Assembly (NCBI RefSeq): GCF_003008595.1 | Contig: NZ_CP027669.1 | Coordinates: 1,736,001-1,800,000, forward strand | Length of the DNA: 64,000 nucleotides | DNA from: Simplicispira suum | Lineage (GTDB): Bacteria; Pseudomonadota; Gammaproteobacteria; Burkholderiales; Burkholderiaceae_C | Reading direction: 5' to 3' | In this document: in pieces, positions 36,743 through 45,772 of the stretch | Position numbering within the stretch: position 1 is the first letter of the stretch | Layout of the letters: the number at the start of each line of letters is the position of its first letter | The notes under the pieces: model-generated | Seen by the model: only the letters and a program-made list of their open reading frames with translations | What the model was told of the DNA's origin: nothing | Database searches by the model: none | Translations under genes and position numbers: made by a program

Positions 36743-37918
36743 ATGGCCGATACGCGCTACCTGGACTGGCCCTTTTTCGAGCCGCGCCATGCCGAGCTGG
36801 CGCGCACGCTCGACGACTGGGCGGGCCGCCATATTGCAGACATGCACGGTCCCGATGTGGACGCCGAGTGCCGCAACCTCGTCAAGACCTTGGGCCCTGG
36901 TGGCTGGCTGCGCCACGCGGTGGCCGGCAAGGCACATGGTGGTGCGCAGGAGGCCATCGACACCCGCGCCATTTGCCTGATCCGTGAAACGCTGGCGCGC
37001 CATTCGGGCCTGGCCGATTTCGCGTTTGCCATGCAAGGTCTTGGCTCGGGCGCCATTTCATTGGCGGGTAGCGAGATGCAGCGCCAGAAATACCTGCCGC
37101 GCGTAGCCGCTGGTGAAGCCATCAGCGCCTTTGCCCTGTCGGAGGCCGAAGCCGGGTCCGACGTGGCTGCCATGGCCTGCACCGCCCGAGCCGATGGCGC
37201 GCACTATGTGCTGGACGGTGAAAAGACCTGGATCTCCAACGGTGGCATTGCCGACTTCTACGTGGTCTTTGCGCGAACCGGCGAGGCGCCAGGCGCCAGA
37301 GGCATCAGCGCCTTCATCGTGGAGGCGCATACCCCCGGCTTCGAGGTGGCCGAGCGAATCGAGCTGATCGCCCCGCACCCGCTCGCGCGCTTGCGCTTCA
37401 CCCACTGCCGCGTTCCCGCCAGCCAGCGTGTCGGCGCGGCGGGCGAGGGTTTCAAGGTGGCGATGCGCACGCTCGATGTGTTCCGCACCTCGGTTGCCGC
37501 CGCTTCCCTGGGCTTTGCGCGCAGGGCCTTTGACGAAGCCTTGCAGCGCGCCACCACACGCAAGATGTTTGGCGGCGTGCTGGCCGACTTTCAGTTGACG
37601 CAGGCCAAGCTGGCGCAGATGGCCACCGCCATCGACAGCGCCGCGCTGCTCACCTACCGCGCAGCCTGGATGCGCGACCAGGGGCACAACGTGACGCGCG
37701 AAGCCGCCATGGCGAAGATGACCGCAACCGAGAACGCCCAGCAGGTGATTGACGCGGCCGTGCAGATGTTGGGCGGACTGGGCGTGGTCAGCGGCCAGCC
37801 GGTGGAGCGCCTGTACCGCGAGATTCGCGCGCTGCGCATCTACGAAGGCGCCACCGAAGTGCAGCAGCTCATCATTGCGCGCGACCTGCTGCGCAGCGCC
37901 GAGCCGGCCCAAGCCTGA
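36743..37918 (+). CDS. acyl-CoA dehydrogenase
   Basis: 391-residue FAD enzyme. [16 protein letters not shown] and the [20 protein letters not shown] block are the FAD/substrate signatures; the C-terminal [20 protein letters not shown] and [17 protein letters not shown] carry the helical domain and catalytic Glu region (EGATEVQ). It would introduce an alpha,beta double bond into the CoA thioester of the ring-derived product. It starts one base after the hydratase stop. Confidence 0.91.
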   Translation: MADTRYLDWPFFEPRHAELARTLDDWAGRHIADMHGPDVDAECRNLVKTLGPGGWLRHAVAGKAHGGAQEAIDTRAICLIRETLARHSGLADFAFAMQGLGSGAISLAGSEMQRQKYLPRVAAGEAISAFALSEAEAGSDVAAMACTARADGAHYVLDGEKTWISNGGIADFYVVFARTGEAPGARGISAFIVEAHTPGFEVAERIELIAPHPLARLRFTHCRVPASQRVGAAGEGFKVAMRTLDVFRTSVAAASLGFARRAFDEALQRATTRKMFGGVLADFQLTQAKLAQMATAIDSAALLTYRAAWMRDQGHNVTREAAMAKMTATENAQQVIDAAVQMLGGLGVVSGQPVERLYREIRALRIYEGATEVQQLIIARDLLRSAEPAQA

Positions 37919-37953
37919 CCGCCCCGCCGGAACCAGACAGAGGAGCCCAGACC

Positions 37954-39581
37954 ATGTCCGCAAGCGCCCACGTCGACACCTTCGCTGCCGACCACCTGCC
38001 CCTGCCGACCAGCAGCCAGAATTCCTTTTCGACCTGCCCGCTCTGCAGTTCCCTGAGCGGCTCAACTGCGCCACCGAACTGCTCGACCGCCACATCGCCG
38101 AAGGCCGCGGCGACCGCCTGTGCCTGCGCGCGCCGGGCGTCCGCTGGACCTATGCCGAGCTGCAAGACAGGGCCAACCGCATAGCGAACGTGCTGGTGAA
38201 TGAGCTGGGCGTGGTGCCCGGCAACCGGGTGCTGCTGCGCGCGCCCAACAACCCGATGCTGGTGGCCTGCTGGTTCGCGGTAATGAAGGCCGGCGCCATT
38301 GCCGTCACCACCATGCCGCTGCTGCGCGCCAAGGAACTCAAGGCCATTGTCGAAATCGGCCGCGTCACGCATGCGCTGTGCGATGCCGCGCTGACCGAAG
38401 AGCTGACCCTGACGGCCGAAGCCCGCCCCCAGCTAGCCCACATCCGCTGTTTCGGCGCGGGCGGGGAGGACTGCCTGGAGGCAGGAATGGCGCGCCAGCC
38501 TCCCCGGTTCAACAATGTGGATACGGCGGCGACGGACACCTGCATGTTCGCCTTCACCTCGGGAACGACCGGAATCCCCAAGGCCACCATGCACTTCCAC
38601 CGCGACGTGATGGCCATTTGCGCCTGCTGGCCTCCGCATGTGCTCAAGGCGACGCCGGACGATGTTTTCATGGGCAGCCCGCCGCTGGCCTTCACCTTTG
38701 GTCTGGGTGGCCTGGTGCTGTTTCCCATGGCGATAGGCGCATCCACCGTGCTGCTGGAGAAGGCCGGCCCGCCCCAGTTGCTGCAAGCCATTGCGGAGTA
38801 TGGCGCCACGGTGTTGTTCACCGCGCCCACTTCGTACCGCGCGCTGGCGGCCCATGGCGAGGCGCTGCGGCGCACATCGCTGCGCAAATGCGTCTCCGCA
38901 GGCGAAGCCCTGCCGGCGGCCACGCGCGCGCTGTGGAAGGAAGCCACGGGCATCGAGCTGATCGACGGCATTGGTGCCACCGAGCTGCTGCACATTTTCA
39001 TCTCGCACGACGAAGCCCATGCGCGGCCCGGCGCCACCGGCACGCCGGTGCCCGGCTACCGCGCCCGCGTAGTGGACGACCTGGGCAACGAAGTGGCGCC
39101 CGGCACCGTCGGCAAGCTCGCCGTCCAAGGTCCGACGGGCTGCCGCTATCTCAACGACGAGCGCCAGCACAACTACGTGCAAAACGGCTGGAATCTCACC
39201 GGCGACGCCTACCTGATGGATGCCGACGGCTATTTTTTCTACCAGGCGCGCACCGACGACATGATCATCTCGGCGGGCTACAACATCGCCGCACCGGAAG
39301 TCGAAGAATCGCTGATGCAGCACCCTTGGGTGGCCGAGTGCGCCGTGGTGGGCGTGCCGGACGCCGAACGTGGGCAAATCGTCAAGGCCTTTGTGGTGCT
39401 GCGTGCCGATGCGTCGGGCGCCGGTGCGTCGGGCGACGAAGACATGGCGCGTGCGCTGCAGGATTTCGTCAAGCAGCACGCAGCGCCCTACAAGTACCCA
39501 CGCGTTGTTGCTTTCATCGATAAGCTACCGCGCACGCAGACCGGCAAGCTCCAGCGCTTCAAGCTGCACGAACCCCTGTAA
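37954..39581 (+). CDS. 2-aminobenzoate/benzoate--CoA ligase family protein, apparent frameshift
   Basis: ATP-dependent aryl-CoA ligase that would activate the aromatic acid and start the pathway. AGGAG precedes ATG 37954, but the start frame (MSASAHVDTFAADHLP) breaks within a CCCC run at 37999-38002. Inserting one C restores a continuous 542-residue product (..HLPPADQQPEFLFDLP..) matching family length. Downstream all ligase motifs are present: TSGTTGIPKATMHFH, EKAGPPQL, GIGATELLH and the catalytic Lys in RTQTGKLQRFKLHE. No usable start exists in the downstream frame near the N-terminus. The cause could be sequencing error, phase variation or a recent null mutation. Confidence 0.78.
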
Positions 39582-39631
39582 CCCAACGGCGCAGACCGTC
39601 CACACCGCAACCCTTCGAAGGAGACAACACC

Positions 39632-40816
39632 ATGACCGCATCTTCGCGCCTCGGCGCCCTCAGCCTGGTGGCCGCCGCCGCCCTTTTGTCCGCATCGGCC
39701 CATGCAGCAGACCACGTCAAAGTGGGGCTGATGAGCACGCTCTCGGGCCCCGGCGCCGGCCTGGGCATCGATATCCGTGACGGCTTCCAGCTTGCCATGA
39801 AGCACAACGGCGGCAAGCTCGGCACCTTGCCCGCCGAAGTCATCGTGGTGGACGATCAGATGAGCCCAGACGCTGCCAAGCAGACGGCCGAGCGCCTGAT
39901 CAAACGCGACAACGTCGACTTCATGACCGGCGTCGTGTTCTCCAACATCATGCTGGCCGTGGCGCCCGCGGTGTTCCAGTCGAAGACCTTTTATCTGAGC
40001 GCCAATGCCGGTCCCTCGCAGCTCGCTGGCGCCCAGTGCAATCCCTACTTCTTCAGCGTTTCGTACCAGAACGACAACATGCACGAAGCCGTCGGCAAGG
40101 TGGTGAACGACAAGGGCTTCAAGAAGGTGGCGCTGCTCGCCCCCAACTACCCTGCAGGCAAGGACGCGCTCGCCGGCTTCAAGCGCTACTACAAAGGCGA
40201 AATCGTGCAAGAGGTCTACACGCCGCTCAGCCAGCTTGACTACGGCGCCGAGCTGTCCAACCTGCGCGCCTCGGGCGCCGACGCGGTCTACATCTTCCTG
40301 CCCGGCGGCCTGGGCATCAACTTCATCAAGCAGTTCGTCGGTGCCGGCCTTTCCAAGGACATGACGCTGTTCGGCCCCGGTTTCTCGGCCGATGAGGACG
40401 TGATCCGCGCCGTGGGCGAGCCCATGCTCGGCATGTTCAACAGCTCGCAATGGGGCCACGACATGGACAACGCGGCCAACAAGCGTTTCGTCGCCGACTT
40501 CCAGAAAGAGTACGGCCGACTGCCGACGCTGTACGCGGCGCAAGGCTACGACGCTGCGCAGCTCATGAACGCCGCCGTGCGCGACGTCAAGGGAAAGATC
40601 GAGGACAAGCAGGCGGTGCGCAAAGCCCTCAAGGCCGCCAAGTTCGACTCGGTGCGCGGCAACTTCAAGTTCAACACCAACCAGTTCCCGATTCAGGACT
40701 ACTACCTGCGCGTGATCGGCAAGGACAGCCAGGGCCGCATCACCAACAAGACGCTGTCGACCATCTTCAAGGACCATGGCGATGCGTACGCCGCCCAATG
40801 CAAGATGCCTTCCTGA
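39632..40816 (+). CDS. branched-chain-type ABC transporter substrate-binding protein
   Basis: Periplasmic binding protein (394 residues) of the Leu/Ile/Val-type family, here probably for an aromatic acid such as anthranilate or benzoate. The signal peptide ends in SASAHA, followed by DHVKVGLMSTLSGPGAGLG, the usual start of the mature protein. Good RBS (AAGGAG) before ATG. It heads the transporter half of the cluster; an unusual 250-base gap with a long imperfect hairpin follows before the permease genes. Confidence 0.92.
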   Translation: MTASSRLGALSLVAAAALLSASAHAADHVKVGLMSTLSGPGAGLGIDIRDGFQLAMKHNGGKLGTLPAEVIVVDDQMSPDAAKQTAERLIKRDNVDFMTGVVFSNIMLAVAPAVFQSKTFYLSANAGPSQLAGAQCNPYFFSVSYQNDNMHEAVGKVVNDKGFKKVALLAPNYPAGKDALAGFKRYYKGEIVQEVYTPLSQLDYGAELSNLRASGADAVYIFLPGGLGINFIKQFVGAGLSKDMTLFGPGFSADEDVIRAVGEPMLGMFNSSQWGHDMDNAANKRFVADFQKEYGRLPTLYAAQGYDAAQLMNAAVRDVKGKIEDKQAVRKALKAAKFDSVRGNFKFNTNQFPIQDYYLRVIGKDSQGRITNKTLSTIFKDHGDAYAAQCKMPS

Positions 40817-40917
40817 TTTCGCATCCAAATCACCCGTGCCGTCGTTGCGTTGCCTTGTCGTGCGAATCGCACTGCCTGCGGCGCCGCGCCTAGGCACAGG
40901 CGATTTGGAAGCGAAAT
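40816..40917 (+). promoter_or_regulatory. imperfect stem-loop between binding protein and permease genes
   Basis: ATTTCGCATCCAAATC (40816-40831) pairs with GATTTGGAAGCGAAAT (40902-40917) with one mismatch over 16 bases, around a 70-base loop. It begins at the last base of the binding-protein stop codon. A 3' stem here could stabilise the binding-protein message so that it is made in excess over the permease, as in other ABC operons. This role is inferred. Confidence 0.55.
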
Positions 40918-41062
40918 GCGCGCTCTGTAGCTACCGAGGGTTGGATGCGCAGTCCCCCTGCTCCTTCTGCGCCGACTGGGTGCGTTGCTCGCCAGGCCTG
41001 CGTTTTCGCGCGAGTCACGGCGGCTCTGCAAGCGAAATGCGTACTCCCCCTTTGACCACCCC

Positions 41063-41983
41063 ATGACCGGAATCTTGATTCTCGAGCAAATGCTCAACGG
41101 CCTGCAGTTCGGCCTGATGCTGTTCCTGCTGGCCGCCGGGCTCACGCTGGTGTTCGGCATCATGGACATGATCAACCTGGCGCATGGCTCGCTCTACATG
41201 GTGGGCGCCTACCTGATCGCCACCATCGCAGCGGCGTCGGGTTCGTTCTGGCTGGGGCTGGCCGGCGGCATTGTCGCCACCGCAGCGATCGGTGTGCTGC
41301 TCGAAGTCACGGTGCTGCGCCGGCTCTACCAGCGCGACCACCTGGCGCAGGTGCTGGGTACGTTTGCCATCCTGCTCATGGCCAACGAGGGGGTGCGCAT
41401 GGTCTGGGGTTCGCAGCCCCTGCAGCTCAACCCGCCGGCGGTGCTTGCCGGGCCGGTCGAGTTGCTGCCGGGCTTTGTGTATCCGGCGTTTCGCCTGTTC
41501 ATTATCGGTGTCGGGCTTGCGGTTGCGCTGCTGCTGTATTTGCTGGTGACGCACACCCGCGTGGGCATGCAGGTGCGGGCCGGAGCCTCCAACCGCGAAA
41601 TGGCGCTGGCCATGGGTACCAACGTGCGCCGGCTGTTCACGGCGCTGTTCGCCCTGGGCGCTGCGCTGTGCGCGGTAGCCGGCGGCATGCTGGGGCCGCT
41701 GCTTGCGGTGCAGGTGGGCATGGGCGAGAGCATCTTGATTCTGGCCTTTGTGGTCATCGTGATCGGTGGCATCGGCTCGATCCGTGGCGCGCTGCTGGGC
41801 GCCTTGCTTGTCGGCGTGGTGGACACCGCAGGCCGCACGCTCATTCCGCTGCTGTTCGGCCAGTTGATGGGGCCGGCTGCGGCCTCCAATGCCGGGCCGG
41901 CCGTGGCGTCGATCCTGATCTACGTGCTCATGGCCGCAGTGCTCTTCTGGAAACCGCAGGGCCTGTTCCCCGCCCACGGCTGA
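41063..41983 (+). CDS. ABC transporter permease, LivH type
   Basis: Inner-membrane permease with about eight helices, 306 residues. It begins MTGILILEQMLNGLQFGLM, and MDMINLAHGSLYMVGAYL is the LivH signature. The cytoplasmic EAA-like loop is in RAGASNREMALAMGTNVRRL. ATG at 41063 is chosen because helix 1 then starts directly; 26 codons upstream are not supported. Pairs with the LivM-type permease to form the channel of the aromatic acid importer. Confidence 0.9.
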   Translation: MTGILILEQMLNGLQFGLMLFLLAAGLTLVFGIMDMINLAHGSLYMVGAYLIATIAAASGSFWLGLAGGIVATAAIGVLLEVTVLRRLYQRDHLAQVLGTFAILLMANEGVRMVWGSQPLQLNPPAVLAGPVELLPGFVYPAFRLFIIGVGLAVALLLYLLVTHTRVGMQVRAGASNREMALAMGTNVRRLFTALFALGAALCAVAGGMLGPLLAVQVGMGESILILAFVVIVIGGIGSIRGALLGALLVGVVDTAGRTLIPLLFGQLMGPAAASNAGPAVASILIYVLMAAVLFWKPQGLFPAHG

Positions 41984-41993
41984 AGATGGAGTA

Positions 41994-42190
41994 CATCCCC
42001 CTGAGCGGCTTTGCCGCTTCGAACAAGCGCCAGAGGCGCAAGCTCTTCGGAGCCGTCCAGGCCTGCGCAGGCAGGCTTGGAGCCGAGGTCTTCAGCCCCT
42101 TCTCTCGCTTCGCTGCGCTGCGCGGGAAGGAGGACGGCGCCAGCGCGGCGGGGCGGCCCTTGCGCGGCGTCCGCTGGCATGAGTCATGCC
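41994..42190 (+). repeat. repeat B copy with an internal insertion
   Basis: CCCCCTGAGCGGCTTTGCCG, then an unrelated 85-base stretch, then TTCTCTCGCTTCGCTGCGC and CCAGCGCGGCGGGGCGGCCC and TTGCGCGGCGTCCGCTGGC. The outer parts match 44697-44815; this copy is longer in the middle. Confidence 0.75.
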
Positions 42191-42235
42191 CATTCAAAGC
42201 GCCTGCACCGCGCAGACGCCGTGCGTAAAACCGAC

Positions 42236-43216
42236 ATGAACCCATCCAAATCTGCGCCGGAAAGCAGCATCCTCGACCACGGCCTGCACCTGCGCTGGAG
42301 CGTTCCGTTGCTCGTTCTGCTCGCCCTGCTGCCCGCCATTGCGCATGGCCTGGGCGAAGACTTCTACATTGGCGTGGCCAGCCGCGTGCTGATATTTGCC
42401 CTGGCCGCCACCAGCCTGAATCTGATTCTGGGCTTTGGCGGCATGGTGAGTTTTGGCCATGCGGCGTTTGTCGGCATTGGCGCCTACACCGTGGGCATCC
42501 TGATGCAAAGCGGCATCGCCTCGGCGTGGATTGCCTGGCCAGCGGCGTTCGTGCTCGGCGGACTGTTCGCCTGCGTCATCGGCCTCATCAGCCTGCGCAC
42601 CCAGGGCGTGTACTTCATCATGATCACCCTGGCGTTTGCGCAGATGCTGTACTACCTGATGGTGTCGCTGAAGAACTATGGCGGCGAGGATGGCATGTCG
42701 CTGTTCACGCGTTCCGACCTGGGCATGGGCCTGGATCTGTCGAGCGACACGCAGTTCTATTTCGTTGTGCTGGTGCTTTTCGTACTGGCGTTCCTGGCCA
42801 TACAGCGGCTGCTGAATGCGCGTTTTGGCCATGTGCTGCAAGGCATTCGCGAGAACGAGGTGCGCATGGCGGCGCTGGGTTTTCCGGTGTTTCGCTACAA
42901 GCTGGTGGCGTTCACGCTGGCTGGCGCGGTGGCCGGCCTGGCCGGCGCGCTGCTGGCCAACCAAGGCAGTTATGTCAGTCCCTCAACCATGCAATGGAGC
43001 CAGTCGGGCATGCTGCTGGTGATGGTCATTCTGGGTGGCGTGGGGCACTTGTTCGGCGGCCTGGCCGGCGCGGCGGCCTTTTTGCTGATCGAAGAGGGGC
43101 TGGTCAGCTACACCATTTACTGGCAAATGGGCCTGGGCGCCGTGCTGCTGGCCGTGGTGCTGCTGGCCCCCAACGGGCTGATGAGCCTGCGCGCCGGCAA
43201 GAAGGAGCGAGCATGA
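42236..43216 (+). CDS. ABC transporter permease, LivM type
   Basis: 326-residue permease with about ten helices, homologous to LivM. Signatures are LNLILGFGGMVSFGHAAFVG near the N-terminus, RTQGVYFIMITLAFAQMLYY in the middle and the EAA-like loop in GIRENEVRMAALGFPVF. ATG at 42236 lies after a repeat B copy. It forms the channel together with the LivH-type protein and overlaps the ATPase gene by ATGA. Confidence 0.9.
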   Translation: MNPSKSAPESSILDHGLHLRWSVPLLVLLALLPAIAHGLGEDFYIGVASRVLIFALAATSLNLILGFGGMVSFGHAAFVGIGAYTVGILMQSGIASAWIAWPAAFVLGGLFACVIGLISLRTQGVYFIMITLAFAQMLYYLMVSLKNYGGEDGMSLFTRSDLGMGLDLSSDTQFYFVVLVLFVLAFLAIQRLLNARFGHVLQGIRENEVRMAALGFPVFRYKLVAFTLAGAVAGLAGALLANQGSYVSPSTMQWSQSGMLLVMVILGGVGHLFGGLAGAAAFLLIEEGLVSYTIYWQMGLGAVLLAVVLLAPNGLMSLRAGKKERA

Positions 43217-43977
43217 GCACGGTGCCGCTGCTGCGCGTTCTGCACCTCGTCAAGCGCTTTGGGGGCCTGGCGGCCACGGACGACGCGAGCCTGGACGTGC
43301 AAGACGGCGAAATCCACGCGCTCATCGGCCCCAACGGCGCCGGCAAAACCACGCTGATCCATCAGCTCTCGGGCGCGCTGGAGCCCACCAGCGGAACGAT
43401 CTGGTTTGGCAAGCAAAACATCACTGATCTGCCGATGCACGCGCGCGTGCACCTGGGGCTGGTGCGCTCGTACCAGATTACCAGCGTCTTTAAACGTCTT
43501 TCCGTACTCGACAACCTGGCGCTGGCCGTGCAGGCCAAAAGCGGCAGCAGCCTGCGTTTTTGGCAGCCCGCGCGCAGCGAGCGCGCGCGCTACGACGCCG
43601 CAACGGCCGTGGCCGAGCGCGTCGGGCTGGGCGCTCAACTGCACCGTTTGGCAGGCGCGCTGTCGCACGGCGAGCAGCGCCAGCTGGAAGTCGGCCTGGC
43701 GCTGGCCTTGCGGCCCCGACTGTTGCTGCTCGACGAGCCCATGGCCGGCATGGGGCCGGACGAATCCGAGCGCATGGTGGCGCTGCTGCACAGCCTGCGC
43801 GGCGAGGCGACGATGCTGCTGGTAGAGCACGATATGGACGCGGTATTTCGCCTGGCAGACCGGATTTCCACCCTGGTGTTTGGCCGCGTCATCGCCACCG
43901 GCACGCCGGCCGAGATTCGCGAGAACGCCGACGTGCGGCGTGCTTATCTGGGCGACGAAGCGGAGATCGGCGCATGA
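43213..43977 (+). CDS. ABC transporter ATP-binding protein, LivG type
   Basis: 254-residue ATPase. Walker A GPNGAGKT, signature LSHGEQRQLEVGLAL, Walker B LLLLDEPMAG and the H-loop in LVEHDMD are all present. Start overlaps the permease stop and its stop overlaps the next ATPase start, both by ATGA. With the LivF-type ATPase it forms the motor pair of the importer. Confidence 0.92.
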   Translation: MSTVPLLRVLHLVKRFGGLAATDDASLDVQDGEIHALIGPNGAGKTTLIHQLSGALEPTSGTIWFGKQNITDLPMHARVHLGLVRSYQITSVFKRLSVLDNLALAVQAKSGSSLRFWQPARSERARYDAATAVAERVGLGAQLHRLAGALSHGEQRQLEVGLALALRPRLLLLDEPMAGMGPDESERMVALLHSLRGEATMLLVEHDMDAVFRLADRISTLVFGRVIATGTPAEIRENADVRRAYLGDEAEIGA

Positions 43978-44684
43978 CGGCCTTGCTGGAAGTGGATTCG
44001 ATGGAGACGGCGTACGGCAGCAGCCAGGTGCTGTTCGGCGTCTCGTTTGCTATTGCAGAGGGCGAAGTCGCCACACTGCTGGGCCGCAACGGCATGGGTA
44101 AGACCACCACGGTGCGCTCGCTGCTGGGCCTGACGCGTGCGCGCGGCGGTACGGTGCGTTTCCAGGGGGAGCGCATTGAAGCGCTGGCGCCGGACCGCAT
44201 TGCCCGCATGGGCCTCGCTGTGGTGCCTGAAGGGCGGCAGATCTTTCCCAACCTGTCGGTCAGCGAGAACCTGCGCGCCTTTGGCGCCAACCGCAACGCG
44301 AGTAGCGAGCCCTGGACGCTCGATCGCGTCTATGCGCTGTTCCCCCGCCTGGCCGAGCGTTCGCGCAACATGGGCAACCAGCTCTCTGGCGGCGAGCAGC
44401 AGATGCTGGCAATTGGCCGCGCCCTCATGACCAACCCGCACCTGCTGGTGCTGGACGAAGCCACCGAGGGGCTGGCGCCGCTGATTCGCGAGGAAATCTG
44501 GCGCTGTCTCGCCACGCTGCGGGCGCAGGGGCAAACCATTCTGGTGATCGACAAATACGTGCAGCGCCTGGTGCGCCTGGCCGACCGCCACACCATCATC
44601 GAGCGCGGGCAGGTGGTCTGGCAGGGCGATTCGGAGCAGTTGGGCGCTGACCCGTCGCTGTGGCAGCGCTACATCGGAGTATGA
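43974..44684 (+). CDS. ABC transporter ATP-binding protein, LivF type
   Basis: 236-residue ATPase. Walker A GRNGMGKTTT, signature LSGGEQQMLAIGRAL and Walker B LLVLDEATEG are complete. The H-loop position has a Lys-Tyr sequence (VIDKYVQRL) instead of the usual EQN/EH residues, a known feature of some LivF-type subunits. It is the last transporter gene; the thioesterase follows after 160 bases including a repeat B copy. Confidence 0.91.
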   Translation: MTALLEVDSMETAYGSSQVLFGVSFAIAEGEVATLLGRNGMGKTTTVRSLLGLTRARGGTVRFQGERIEALAPDRIARMGLAVVPEGRQIFPNLSVSENLRAFGANRNASSEPWTLDRVYALFPRLAERSRNMGNQLSGGEQQMLAIGRALMTNPHLLVLDEATEGLAPLIREEIWRCLATLRAQGQTILVIDKYVQRLVRLADRHTIIERGQVVWQGDSEQLGADPSLWQRYIGV

Positions 44685-44696
44685 ATGGCGACCAAC

Positions 44697-44815
44697 CCCC
44701 TGAGCGGCTTCGCCGCATCCCCCTTCTCTTGCATCGCTGCGCGATACGGAAGGGGGACGACACCGGCGCGGCGGGGCGGCCCTTGCGCGGTGTCCGGCAT
44801 GGGTCATGCCTGTTC
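44697..44815 (+). repeat. repeat B copy
   Basis: CCCCCTGAGCGGCTTCGCCG, CATCCCCCTTCTCTTGCATC, GCTGCGCGATACGG, AAGGGGGACGAC, then CCGGCGCGGCGGGGCGGCCC and TTGCGCGGTGTCC. It has the same order of parts as 14875-14974 and 41994-42190, between the LivF-type ATPase and the thioesterase. Confidence 0.8.
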
Positions 44816-44845
44816 CATGCGAGTGGCCGGTAGTGGGGCGCTGAT

Positions 44846-45286
44846 GTGAATGCCGCTTCTCCATCTACCGCTCCCCGTTTCGAGCGTGCGCTGCGCATTC
44901 GTTTCGCGCATTGCGACCCGGCGGGCATTGTCTTCTTCCCGCAGTACCTGGTGATGTTCAACGGTCTGGTGGAAGACTGGTTCACCGACGGCCTGGGCGT
45001 GCCGTATGCCGAGCTGCTCGGCCCGCGCCGTGTCGGCCTGCCCATCGTGCGGCTGGAATGCGACTTTTCTGCCATCAGCCGCATGGGCGACGACGTGGTG
45101 CTGGGCCTGTCGATTGCGCGCCTGGGCCGCAGTTCGCTCGCGCTCGATCTTTGCTGCCGGGCTGGCGAGCAACTGCGCGTGGCGTCGCGCCAGGTGCTGG
45201 TGGCCACCAGCCTGGAGACGCACCGTCCCATCGCCTTTCCGCCCGACGTGCGCGATGCGCTCGCAGCGTTTGTCCCCCTTCAGTGA
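44846..45286 (+). CDS. acyl-CoA thioesterase (4-hydroxybenzoyl-CoA thioesterase family)
   Basis: 146-residue hot-dog-fold thioesterase. The catalytic Asp is in AHCDPAGIVFFPQYL, which matches the 4-hydroxybenzoyl-CoA thioesterase active site. The likely role is hydrolysis of dead-end or product CoA thioesters from the aromatic pathway, freeing CoA. The start is GTG at 44846; the nearby ATG codons are out of frame. It is the last but one gene of the cluster, with RidA following 16 bases on. Confidence 0.86.
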   Translation: MNAASPSTAPRFERALRIRFAHCDPAGIVFFPQYLVMFNGLVEDWFTDGLGVPYAELLGPRRVGLPIVRLECDFSAISRMGDDVVLGLSIARLGRSSLALDLCCRAGEQLRVASRQVLVATSLETHRPIAFPPDVRDALAAFVPLQ

Positions 45287-45302
45287 ACCGAGGAGTCTCG
45301 AC

Positions 45303-45695
45303 ATGCAAATTCTTCTTCCCCCCGGCTGGCCGCGTCCCAAGGGCTATTCCAACGGTATCTCGGTCCGTGGCCGCATGGTCTTCGTTGCGGGAATGATCGG
45401 CTGGGACGCGCAGGGCAAGTTCCATACGGATGATCTGGCCGGCCAGGTGCGCCAGGCGCTGACCAACGTGGTGGCAGTGCTCAAGGAAGCCGATGCCCTG
45501 CCCGAGCACATCGTGCGCATGAACTGGTACGTCACCGACAAGCGCGAGTACGTGGCCGCCTACCCCGAGATCGGCAAGGCGTTTCGCGAACTCATCGGCA
45601 GTTTCAACGCCACGATGATGGCGGTGGAAGTGGCCGCCCTGATTGAAGACCGCGCCAAGGTCGAGATCGAGGTCACAGCGGTGGTGCCGGACTGA
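45303..45695 (+). CDS. RidA family enamine/imine deaminase
   Basis: 130-residue RidA/YjgF-type protein that hydrolyses reactive enamines and imines to ketones plus ammonia. It has the standard fold, with SVRGRMVFVAGMIGWDAQG at the front and MAVEVAALIEDRAKVEIEVT at the back. In this cluster the expected substrate is the enamine left after 2-amino-5-oxocyclohexene-carbonyl-CoA formation, so its presence supports anthranilate over salicylate. AGGAG precedes the ATG. Confidence 0.88.
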   Translation: MQILLPPGWPRPKGYSNGISVRGRMVFVAGMIGWDAQGKFHTDDLAGQVRQALTNVVAVLKEADALPEHIVRMNWYVTDKREYVAAYPEIGKAFRELIGSFNATMMAVEVAALIEDRAKVEIEVTAVVPD

Positions 45696-45723
45696 CGCGC
45701 CAGGCCGGGGACAAAATACCAGG

Positions 45724-45772
45724 AAAAATGGCCTCCAGCGCTTATCCATAAAGCGCTGGCAGCTATCAATAT
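45724..45772 (-). repeat. repeat A copy overlapping the DUF1439 stop codon
   Basis: AAAAATGGCCTCCAGCGC, TTATCCATAAAGCGCTGG, CAGCTATCAATATT. A complete minus-orientation copy. The TGA of the DUF1439 gene (45766-45768 on the minus strand) lies within TTGATAGCT of this copy. Confidence 0.85.

Noticed and set aside
37999..38002. Programmed -1 frameshifting at the C run in the ligase gene
   Set aside because: The site lacks a slippery heptamer and a clear downstream structure; a simple base deletion or read error is more likely.
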